6,731 nucleotides of DNA. Origin: PXAP01 sp964520585. Its GTDB lineage: Bacteria > Bacteroidota > Bacteroidia > Bacteroidales > PUMT01. A program made the position numbers and the translations under genes. Shown one piece after another: positions 1 to 6,680 of the stretch (its first letter is position 1; each line of letters starts with the position of its first letter). The stretch is from contig CAZFOO010000170.1 in NCBI GenBank assembly GCA_964520585.1, positions 1-6,731 on the forward strand, in the 5' to 3' direction. The notes under the pieces were generated by a model that worked only from the letters and a program-made list of their open reading frames with translations, did not search any database and was not told the origin of the DNA.

Positions 1-1470
1 TGTTTCAAGAAAACCAGCTTCGGGGGTCATAGTCGTTAAAACAATCCCGGTTATGGCATCGATATCAGGGGGAGAGCTAAACCCGGAGACTTCAACATAC
101 TGTAATCCCTGGAAGGTAAATCGCGGAGACCAGGTTTCCCCGGAAGGGTCGCCTTTCATTATATAAGTATTCGTGGCACGTGCCATTCTCAGGTTCTCTG
201 TCATCAGGCCGCCATCTGTATGCAGCATCTCTCCAAACCTGAATATGATAGTGTCGCCCTTGTTACCCTTCACATTATTGAGTCGCACCAACCCGGCAAA
301 ATTCTGTCCCATATTAAAAATATATTTTCCATCATCTGTTGGCTTTACCGTTATTGGTTCAATTTCTGAATGTACCTGTACCGGATTACCGGGATAACAT
401 TCGGTTACAAGGTCGGTAGTAGCAGGATAAACAGTAGCATACTCCCACGAAGCATCATCAAAACCCGCCTGGCTCCAGTTGTCAAACTCAAGATTGGCAT
501 CGTAGGTTTCTCCATTGAGAAAGTCGGCTTCGATTATGGGGCCATGATTTGTTTTCCAGCTTTCGTCGCTTACAATCACCTCCTTTTCCCCATTTCTGTA
601 TTCGATCTCGATCCGGGCCTTCAGCCTGGGGAAGTCTCCGTAGAAACCCCTGACTACTGGATTTCCTACAAGCAGCGCATATCCCAGGTACCCGGCATAC
701 CAGCCATCTGCCAGTATTGCTCCGAAAGCATTGGTTCCCTGACTGACCAGACCAGTCACATCATAGGTCTGGTAATACACTCTTTTATCGTAATCGGTCC
801 AGCCTGGTGTGAAATAATCATCGCCAACCCGTTTTCCGTTGATCTCAAACTCATAGATCCCGAGGGCAGTTACGTATAACCTTGCTTTTCGCACATCTGG
901 CCTGATTCTTGCCTCCTTCCGGAAGAAGGGCGCCGGAGGCAAATGATATATCTCTCCCTGTCCGCAGCCAGTCAGGTCATTACCAATCCATTCGGCTTGC
1001 CAGTCGCTACTTCCCAGCAAACCCATCTCCCAGGTTGCCATTTTGCTCCAGTGACCGGCCTCACCATCTTTGTCCCAGCTGCGTATTTTCCAATAACAAA
1101 TATCTCTAGATGAGAGTGGCGTTCCGGAGTATACAATCTGGTTGGTTTCATTGCTGTAAACCTTGCCGGAATTCCACATATCAGACTTCTCATCAGACAG
1201 CAAATCCGGAGAAGAAGCTACTAACACCTGCCAGGCAGTCTGTACCTGCCCCCTGACATCAGACAATAACTCCCAGCTTAACCTGGGATGCCTGGTGTCA
1301 ATAACCGGGTCATTCTTATACTCGGTTCGTAAATTTACAGGCCGCAAATCGGCATGACTACTGCAGGATGCCATGAAAAACACTGATATGATAAGGATGG
1401 GTGCAATCAGATGTAAGAAAACAGGCAAGATCGATGCGATTACTTGTAAAAAGCCTCTTGGATTGCTCAT
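1..1470 (-). CDS. Alpha-L-rhamnosidase (GH78 type), lipoprotein, N-terminal part; truncated by the left window edge
   Basis: Reading the minus strand from the ATG at 1470-1468 gives 490 uninterrupted codons to the window edge. The protein should remove terminal alpha-L-rhamnose from glycans. Residues 1-35 are a long hydrophobic signal ending in a lipobox-like FMAS-C36, so it is probably a lipoprotein. Residues 43-150 resemble the N-terminal Ig-like domain of these enzymes (HPRLSWEL, then AWQVLVA). Residues about 183-350 match the Bac_rhamnosid_N domain (ALGIYEFEINGKRVG at 202-216, followed by FTPGWTDYDKRVYYQTYDVT). Residues about 370-470 match the next beta-sandwich domain (FNMGQNFAGLVR from 385, then FRFGEML). 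The (alpha/alpha)6 catalytic domain, with its acidic catalytic residues, lies beyond position 1, so activity cannot be judged here. The next ATG in frame is codon 33, inside the signal, so codon 1 is the likely start. There is no Shine-Dalgarno site; the leader is A/T-rich. Family call firm; linkage specificity unknown. Confidence 0.93.
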   Translation of the reverse strand, partial: MSNPRGFLQVIASILPVFLHLIAPILIISVFFMASCSSHADLRPVNLRTEYKNDPVIDTRHPRLSWELLSDVRGQVQTAWQVLVASSPDLLSDEKSDMWNSGKVYSNETNQIVYSGTPLSSRDICYWKIRSWDKDGEAGHWSKMATWEMGLLGSSDWQAEWIGNDLTGCGQGEIYHLPPAPFFRKEARIRPDVRKARLYVTALGIYEFEINGKRVGDDYFTPGWTDYDKRVYYQTYDVTGLVSQGTNAFGAILADGWYAGYLGYALLVGNPVVRGFYGDFPRLKARIEIEYRNGEKEVIVSDESWKTNHGPIIEADFLNGETYDANLEFDNWSQAGFDDASWEYATVYPATTDLVTECYPGNPVQVHSEIEPITVKPTDDGKYIFNMGQNFAGLVRLNNVKGNKGDTIIFRFGEMLHTDGGLMTENLRMARATNTYIMKGDPSGETWSPRFTFQGLQYVEVSGFSSPPDIDAITGIVLTTMTPEAGFLET

Positions 1471-1538
1471 CGTTTTTTTATCATAATAAAACTACATATT
1501 TCTATCTTTATTCGATGGTATTTGGGGCCAATACAGCG

Positions 1539-1559
1539 AATATTTAATTTTTAAATATT
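1539..1559. repeat. Perfect AT-only inverted repeat, 9-base arms and 3-base loop
   Basis: The arm AATATTTAA at 1539-1547 is followed by TTT and its exact reverse complement TTAAATATT at 1551-1559. It lies about 70-90 bases upstream of the rhamnosidase start, which is read on the minus strand. It could be an operator-like dyad or a weak hairpin. Because it contains only A and T in an AT-rich spacer, chance is a real alternative. Confidence 0.55.
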
Positions 1560-1561
1560 TT

Positions 1562-1583
1562 AAATGGATGTTTTTCTCCATTT
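1562..1583. repeat. Perfect inverted repeat, 7-base arms and 8-base loop
   Basis: AAATGGA at 1562-1568 pairs with TCCATTT at 1577-1583 across an 8-base loop rich in T. It starts two bases after the preceding inverted repeat. The GG/CC core makes it less easily explained by base composition than its neighbour. The function is unknown; an operator or a leader hairpin for the rhamnosidase gene is possible. It does not look like an intrinsic terminator, because the stem is short and not GC-rich. Confidence 0.5.
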
Positions 1584-1594
1584 GAAATATAATC

Positions 1595-1606
1595 GATAAA
1601 CTTATC
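1595..1606. repeat. Short dyad, 5-base arms and 2-base loop
   Basis: GATAA at 1595-1599 faces TTATC at 1602-1606 with two bases between them. It is the third dyad in the 68-base stretch upstream of the rhamnosidase. On its own it would be unremarkable; it is recorded because of the clustering. Confidence 0.3.
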
Positions 1607-1753
1607 AAATTAAATAATAAAAACAATGGACAGAAGGCTCAAAGTATTAATATTGTTGATTTTCATGGTTTTGTAAACAGCTCGTTCCAATTAGCTGTAT
1701 AAAAGAGGTATATTCGGATTTTTTATAAAAGACCGGGATATGATGCAGCACTT

Positions 1754-2521
1754 TTAAAATTCCCATGCAATGCCTGCCACTGCAAAATTGAACAGAGCGA
1801 AGTTATAAACTTCTGAGACGTCGGCGCCCCCCTCCAGGATTCTGTAGCCGGCTTTCACCGAAAGTTTCTCAGTGATGTTTATTCTGCTGCCAAGGAAAAA
1901 GTCAAAAGCCCGTCCCGGTCCCCCTGCCAGTCCGTCGCCCTCCAGAAAGATCATCCATCTGTCGAACTCCCGGGCTGCGAAAATATGCAAGAGCGGGACA
2001 AAACCCAGGTCGTCTTTCTTGTCGCTCAGATTGCCACTACTCAGTTTTACCCGTGCATCCCTGATCTTGGCGGTGAAACCCACGCCGATGGTCCACCGGT
2101 CTGCCGTAAGTATGTCTCTCCTGTACCCAAGCCTGTAACTGTTGAATTTGTAAAGTCCTTCAATCTGCTGTCCCTCTGAAAAAATTGACTGCTGAAAGCT
2201 TATATCGAACGGGGCAGAACCCTCATAGTTCAGTCCCAGCGGTGCAAAAAGTGCAAAGAGGTGGTTCTTGCCGGCGAAAGTATAGCCCAACGTCAGCCTG
2301 AGGGGAATGACCGGTCCCTGGAGCTCAAAATCATTGTTGAAATCGAATGTCGTGCCAGTTTCGTTGGGTATCCGTACTTCATTATATCCCGGAAAAGGGA
2401 TACCCGTCTCAAGGTCGACACTTAATTGGGCATAAGCACTCGGAATGGAGAGGGCAAGAATAAGCATCAGGATGGTTTTTTTGAAGTGATGCGGCGTTTT
2501 CTGATAAATAAGCGGATTCAT
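1754..2521 (-). CDS. Exported protein, probable small outer-membrane beta-barrel, function unknown
   Basis: This complete gene encodes 255 residues. Residues 1-31 form a signal peptide: two lysines at 14-15, a hydrophobic stretch 16-28, and a signal peptidase I site after AYA31, giving a mature N-terminal glutamine. The rest shows alternating polar and hydrophobic stretches of strand length separated by turns with Gly, Asn and Asp. Examples are IPLRLTLGYTF, HLFALFAPLGLNY, FNSYRLGYRRDI, WTIGVGFTAKI, LSVKAGYRIL and NFAVAGIAWEF. By eye there are roughly eight to ten strands. It ends in phenylalanine after an alternating strand, the usual C-terminal signal for outer-membrane barrel assembly. I do not recognise a specific family. 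A transport, structural or lipid-modifying role cannot be assigned. It is transcribed away from the GH2 gene, 165 bases apart, and precedes the rhamnosidase on the same strand with a 283-base gap, so co-transcription is possible but not shown. Confidence 0.85.
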   Translation of the reverse strand: MNPLIYQKTPHHFKKTILMLILALSIPSAYAQLSVDLETGIPFPGYNEVRIPNETGTTFDFNNDFELQGPVIPLRLTLGYTFAGKNHLFALFAPLGLNYEGSAPFDISFQQSIFSEGQQIEGLYKFNSYRLGYRRDILTADRWTIGVGFTAKIRDARVKLSSGNLSDKKDDLGFVPLLHIFAAREFDRWMIFLEGDGLAGGPGRAFDFFLGSRINITEKLSVKAGYRILEGGADVSEVYNFALFNFAVAGIAWEF

Positions 2522-2686
2522 ATAAAATGCTTTTAAAGAGTTACATTTAGCATCAATAAAATTAACGATAATTCCTGATTACATTGCACTTTTTTTGATA
2601 TTTATGGTTGCCATTTGTTTTGAAATATATAACTTGTGTTGTTTTTGAATAATATTTAATTAATTTGATTAACCTGTTTTATTAGG
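2522..2686. promoter_or_regulatory. Divergent intergenic region with candidate Bacteroidota-type promoters for the GH2 gene
   Basis: This 165-base AT-rich region must hold the 5' signals for both the barrel gene (minus) and the GH2 gene (plus). The Bacteroidota consensus is TTG near -33 and TAnnTTTG near -7. On the plus strand two near-matches occur, each with one mismatch in the -7 box. One is TTG at 2639-2641 with TTAATTTG at 2660-2667 (18-base spacer, very short leader). The other is TTG at 2595-2597 with TTGTTTTG at 2615-2622 (17-base spacer, leader near 60 bases). I found no comparable pair for the barrel gene. Neither start codon has a convincing Shine-Dalgarno site; AGG at 2684-2686 touches the ATG and is too close. 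AT-rich DNA gives such matches by chance, so these are candidates only. Confidence 0.3.
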
Positions 2687-5600
2687 ATGAAACCGTTTTT
2701 ATTTTTACTATTCTTATTAAGTTGCACCATTTCAGCATATTCGCAGGATGTTGTTTTTAGTCCATCTGATTGGGAAGACCCCTCGGTTTTTGAGAAAAAC
2801 CAGACTCTGCCCCATAGCGCGATGGTGCCCTTTAAGGACGAGCAGCTTGCCATTACCATGGATCCGGAGCAGAGCCCCTTTTTTTTATCGCTTGACGGTT
2901 CATGGAAGTTCCTTCTGGTTGAACATCCGCGTATAGTACCCGAAGGATTTTGGAAGCCAGGTTTTGACGTTAGTGGCTGGGAGAATTTAAAGGTTCCCTC
3001 CAACTGGGAGATGGAAGGTTTCGGACATCCCAAATTCCGGAATATTGCCATGACAATAGAAACCGAACCCCCGGTTGTTCCGGATTATTATAATCCGACC
3101 GGATGCTACAAGCGTACATTTAATTTGCCAGCCGAATGGAATGATCATGAAGTGATGCTCAGGTTTGAAGGGGTGAAATCGGCATCTTATGTATGGGTCA
3201 ATGGCCAGAGGGTGGGTTATAACCAGGGAGGATTTGAACCGGCCGAATATAACATCACATCCTTCCTTAAACCCGGAAAAAATGATATATCCGTCAAGGT
3301 TTTGCGTTATTCCGACGGTGCCTTTCTGGAAAACCAGGATATGTGGCGCCTTTCCGGAATTTTCCGCAGTGTCAATCTGGTTGCAAGGACCAGGGTCCAT
3401 ATTCATGATTATTATATGGCAACTGAATTTGATAGCGAATACCGTGATGCCGATATGCATGTGGAGGTTGATCTTCAAAACTTAACCGGTGGGAACCAGA
3501 GAGGCTACCAGGTGGGGGTAAAGTTATTGGATGCTCAGCAGAGACCCGTTCCAGGAAGCATGGTGAAGCAACCGGCAGGAAACCTGAAACGCGGTATTTC
3601 AAATCCGATCAGGTTTATTGTGCCGGTTCAAAACCCCTTGCAATGGTCGGCCGAAAAGCCAAATCTCTACACGCTGGTCTTAACACTTGAAAACAGGGAC
3701 GGTAGCATTGAAGAGGTAATTTCGAAGCGAATGGGGTTCCGGCAGACCGAAATACGTGATGGCGCATTATGGGTCAACGGGGCCATAGTAAAATTCAATG
3801 GGGTGAACAGCCATATGCATCATCCCGATAAGGGACAGGCAGTGCCCCTGGAAACTATGCGACAGGACCTGCTAATTATGAAACAATTCAACATAAACCT
3901 GGTGCGCACCAGTCATTATCCGGCCAGTCCCGAATATCTTGACCTGGCCGACGAGCTGGGTATATACATTGTACCCGATGCTGGAATTGAATGTCATGAC
4001 AACGAGTGGCTTTCTGAAGAGGCGGACTGGGAGGCACAGTTTGTTGACCGGGCCTTGAAAATGGTTTACCGTGACCGCAACCATCCGTCGATTGTATTCT
4101 GGAGCGCGGGTAACGAAGCCGGCAGCGGCAACAACATCAGGACAATGATCGAAGCAGGCAGGGAGGCCGACCCCCAACGCTTCATGTGGATGTATGGCGG
4201 GAATGATTTTTACATTCCTTTTGAAGATATTGTAGGACCACGCTACTGGAAGCCACTTCAAATCAAGAACCTTGCAGAAGGTAAGGTGCTGGGTACTGCC
4301 GATCAGAGGCCATCGTTCATGGATGAATATCTTGCCGCTACGGGTAATGGCCTTGGGGGACTTGATGAGTACTGGGAGTTCATATGGAAATACCGCCGGC
4401 TCACTGGTGGCGCTATATGGGATTGGATCAGTCCGGCGGTTAACATGCCTGTGATCCTTACTCCCGATGATTCTCCTCTGAAGAATGACCCTGCAGTAAT
4501 GGGACGTCCCATTTTCGTGGAAGGCAAGATGGGCAGGGCAATACGTTTTTCAGGACATGACGACTGGATTGAGTTCTACCGCCATCCCTCGCTTGATCTC
4601 AGCGGCAGCGAGCTGACCATAGGATTCTGGGTTAAACCTGAAGAGAACATTCAACCCAATACATTTATCACAAAAGGTTCTCATCAGTTCGGAATTCTCC
4701 AGCCCAATACCAGGGAACTGGAATTTTATGTCCATGCCAACGGGGGGTATTCGGTGAAAACGGTTGTGCCGGACGACTGGTTTGGCAGCTGGCACCATGT
4801 GGCAGGAATTTATAACGGCGACAAACTTGAGTTGTACATCAATTACCAAAAGGCAGGAGAAGTACCGGCCACAGGGAATATCCGGAACACACCATATCCG
4901 GTATGTCTGGGTCGTGATGCAGAACGCCACGACCAGGGTGAATTCTCCGGGCGGCTATCAGCCTGTACAATTGATGAATTAAGAGTATTCAATAAGGCAT
5001 TATCAATACAGGAGCTTAAGGATCTGCAGTTCTCGCAGGCAGATGAAAACCTGGTTGCCAGCCTTGGCTTTGAGGAAACACGGTATGAAGGAGACTTTTT
5101 TAATACAGGCCTTGGAGGCCGTACTTATGGCATTGTGTGGCCTGACAGATCGCTCCAGCCCGAGATTTACCAGATAAAAAAATCGGCGCAACCGGTACAT
5201 ATAGAAGCTACAGACCTGGAAAAAGGTATTTTCAAAATCACCAACCGCCACAACTTTACTAACCTAAACGAACTTCAGGGCCGGTGGGAAATACTGTCAG
5301 ACGGGAAGACAACCTCCCGGGGAAGCTTTTCTGCCGGTTGTGCACCGGGTGAGACCACAGAGGTGTGTCTTTCACTTCCCTGGAACGAGACGATCGCCGG
5401 AGCCAGCCGTGTGGTAACAGTTTCATTTGCCCTGAAGGAAGATAAATCCTGGGCCAGACAGGGTCATGAGATTGCTTGGGAGCAGTTTGAGATTTCTGAG
5501 GGCAATAATCCTGCAGCGCCCGAAGCCGTTCACTTTCATCACCCTGGGGGTGATTCAGGTCAGGTTATTCTACATCCAGTGGCCGGAAGTACGGAGACAG

Positions 5601-6565
5601 ACTCCAGCAGTGGACCGGCTTCAGTAGCCGTGGGTAATACGCAGGCATTTATATCTGCTGAAGAAACCGGTGAAGAAATTATTATTACAGGCGAAGATTT
5701 CAGATATGTACTGGATTCCAGAACCGGCTCTTTACGGTCTATCCGTTACCAGGGAACTGAACTGCTTAACAAGCCCGGACTGGATCTGACTGTATGGCGT
5801 GCACCACTGGCCAATGACATGGATCCATGGGGTTCGGGCCGATTTACACATTCAAACTTTACACCCGGAATGGGCCGTAGCATTGATAACCAGATGCGCA
5901 CACTCGGACTCGATCAGCTCACACCGGAGGTTTATGAAATAACCACCAGCACTACAGAAACAGCAGAGGTCAGGGTTTCCGTTATTGTATTCACTACTGG
6001 TACTAAACTGAATTCTGGATTTGAAGAACACCGTGAATATTTATTCTCTGTCGACGGCACTATCCGGATGGATCACAAGATAATTCCCCACGGCAACATG
6101 CCAACATATTTACCCAGGCTGGGATTGCAGCTTTATCTGTCCGAAAATTTCCAGAACATCGAGTGGTATGGCCGCGGACCGTTTGAAACCTACCCCGACC
6201 GCAAAACCGGTGCCAGGACAGGAGTATGGTCGTCTGATATTGATAGTGAATATGTTCCTTACATCATACCGCAGGATTATGGGAATAAAACGGATATCAG
6301 GTGGGTTAAGATCAGCAATGAACAAAACGCCGGACTCATAATTAGTGGCAGCCAGCTGTTCAATTTCAGTATGCATCGCTATTCGACTGATAACCTGACC
6401 AGGGCGGTCCATCAGTTTCAGCTCGAAAAGGCCGGATATATAACGCTGAACGTCGATTATGAAGTCACCGGGGTCGGTGGAACTGCAATCCGAACCTTAA
6501 CCAAATACCAGGTCAACCCAGGAGTACATCAATATAGTCTCACAATGAAACCATTTAAAGACTAA
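2687..6565 (+). CDS. GH2 beta-galactosidase-type enzyme (LacZ-like) with an inserted LamG domain, exported
   Basis: This complete gene encodes 1292 residues; E. coli LacZ has about 1023. The expected reaction is hydrolysis of terminal beta-galactosides with retention of configuration. Residues 1-19 are a signal peptide (cleavage after AYS19). Domains in order: N-terminal sugar-binding sandwich about 28-236 (LENQDMWRLSGIF, with D218 matching LacZ D201); Ig-like domain about 240-355; TIM barrel from about 357; LamG-like domain about 609-780 (GKMGRAIRFSG to IDELRVFNKALS); return to the LacZ-like frame at IVWPDR (816-821); DUF4981 sandwich about 833-937; low-complexity linker 940-996; Bgal_small_N domain about 998-1288 (YGRGPFETYPDR). 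Catalytic residues aligned by eye to LacZ: acid/base E477 (SAGNEAGSG), nucleophile E547 (MDEYLAATGN), metal-site E435 and H437, transition-state histidines H376 and H410. All are present, so it should be active. Odd points: NSHMHHP replaces NRHEHHP, and the LacZ W999 motif is lost. True substrate uncertain. Confidence 0.93.
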   Translation: MKPFLFLLFLLSCTISAYSQDVVFSPSDWEDPSVFEKNQTLPHSAMVPFKDEQLAITMDPEQSPFFLSLDGSWKFLLVEHPRIVPEGFWKPGFDVSGWENLKVPSNWEMEGFGHPKFRNIAMTIETEPPVVPDYYNPTGCYKRTFNLPAEWNDHEVMLRFEGVKSASYVWVNGQRVGYNQGGFEPAEYNITSFLKPGKNDISVKVLRYSDGAFLENQDMWRLSGIFRSVNLVARTRVHIHDYYMATEFDSEYRDADMHVEVDLQNLTGGNQRGYQVGVKLLDAQQRPVPGSMVKQPAGNLKRGISNPIRFIVPVQNPLQWSAEKPNLYTLVLTLENRDGSIEEVISKRMGFRQTEIRDGALWVNGAIVKFNGVNSHMHHPDKGQAVPLETMRQDLLIMKQFNINLVRTSHYPASPEYLDLADELGIYIVPDAGIECHDNEWLSEEADWEAQFVDRALKMVYRDRNHPSIVFWSAGNEAGSGNNIRTMIEAGREADPQRFMWMYGGNDFYIPFEDIVGPRYWKPLQIKNLAEGKVLGTADQRPSFMDEYLAATGNGLGGLDEYWEFIWKYRRLTGGAIWDWISPAVNMPVILTPDDSPLKNDPAVMGRPIFVEGKMGRAIRFSGHDDWIEFYRHPSLDLSGSELTIGFWVKPEENIQPNTFITKGSHQFGILQPNTRELEFYVHANGGYSVKTVVPDDWFGSWHHVAGIYNGDKLELYINYQKAGEVPATGNIRNTPYPVCLGRDAERHDQGEFSGRLSACTIDELRVFNKALSIQELKDLQFSQADENLVASLGFEETRYEGDFFNTGLGGRTYGIVWPDRSLQPEIYQIKKSAQPVHIEATDLEKGIFKITNRHNFTNLNELQGRWEILSDGKTTSRGSFSAGCAPGETTEVCLSLPWNETIAGASRVVTVSFALKEDKSWARQGHEIAWEQFEISEGNNPAAPEAVHFHHPGGDSGQVILHPVAGSTETDSSSGPASVAVGNTQAFISAEETGEEIIITGEDFRYVLDSRTGSLRSIRYQGTELLNKPGLDLTVWRAPLANDMDPWGSGRFTHSNFTPGMGRSIDNQMRTLGLDQLTPEVYEITTSTTETAEVRVSVIVFTTGTKLNSGFEEHREYLFSVDGTIRMDHKIIPHGNMPTYLPRLGLQLYLSENFQNIEWYGRGPFETYPDRKTGARTGVWSSDIDSEYVPYIIPQDYGNKTDIRWVKISNEQNAGLIISGSQLFNFSMHRYSTDNLTRAVHQFQLEKAGYITLNVDYEVTGVGGTAIRTLTKYQVNPGVHQYSLTMKPFKD

Positions 6566-6680
6566 AAAGTGCATTTTCCGCAACTGTGATAACGGTATGA
6601 CGGGTATTCCTTAGTTAAATTTCCAACTATGTATAATAGCCAATATCCGGGCTTATGCCATTACCTGAAAACCTCTTCTT
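6566..6680. other. Short spacer between convergent genes
   Basis: These 115 bases lie between the stop of the GH2 gene and the probable stop of a minus-strand gene at the right edge. I searched for a stem-loop followed by a T-run in either direction and found no convincing bidirectional terminator. Only weak pairings occur, such as AGCC with GGCT around 6638-6654. No open frame or repeat is supported here. Confidence 0.5.

Larger units (their letters stand above)
1471..1753. other. AT-rich spacer between two minus-strand genes
   Basis: This 283-base gap separates the stop of the beta-barrel gene from the start of the rhamnosidase. It is clearly richer in A and T than the flanking genes and contains three adjacent inverted repeats (1539-1606), listed separately. 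Two tiny open frames with signal-peptide-like translations lie on opposite strands at 1626-1676 and 1610-1666; neither is supported as a gene. No convincing terminator with a GC stem and T-run is visible after the barrel gene. The size of the gap suggests the rhamnosidase has its own promoter rather than depending only on read-through. I could not identify that promoter: the best -7-like match, TTAATTTG on the minus strand (1613-1606), has no -33 element at a suitable distance. Confidence 0.6.

Noticed and set aside
173..1357. Several plus-strand open frames (173-397, 370-879, 909-1109, 1163-1357)
   Set aside because: They lie antisense to the rhamnosidase, whose minus-strand frame is continuous and matches known domains. 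Their translations show no recognisable domain.
1606..1613. TTAATTTG on the minus strand as the -7 box of the rhamnosidase promoter
   Set aside because: It has one mismatch to the consensus and no TTG element near 17-20 bases upstream; the nearest candidates are about 10 and 26 bases away.
1677..1698. Inverted repeat ACAGCT / AGCTGT with a 10-base loop, as a terminator for the barrel gene
   Set aside because: The stem has only six pairs, the loop is long, and no T-run follows in the direction of transcription.
1872..2179. Plus-strand frames within the beta-barrel gene (1872-2138, 1985-2179)
   Set aside because: They are antisense to a gene with a clear signal peptide and barrel pattern, and their translations are rich in Arg, Pro and Ser without pattern.
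4478..5133. The LamG insertion as a recent mobile-element insertion or assembly error
   Set aside because: The frame is continuous, no flanking repeats or target duplications were seen, codon use looks like the rest of the gene, and the LacZ-like sequence resumes cleanly.
2656..5251. Minus-strand open frames under the GH2 gene (2656-3051, 2987-3478, 3872-4261, 4550-4930, 5003-5251)
   Set aside because: They overlap conserved GH2 and LamG coding sequence in the opposite direction and show no domain of their own.
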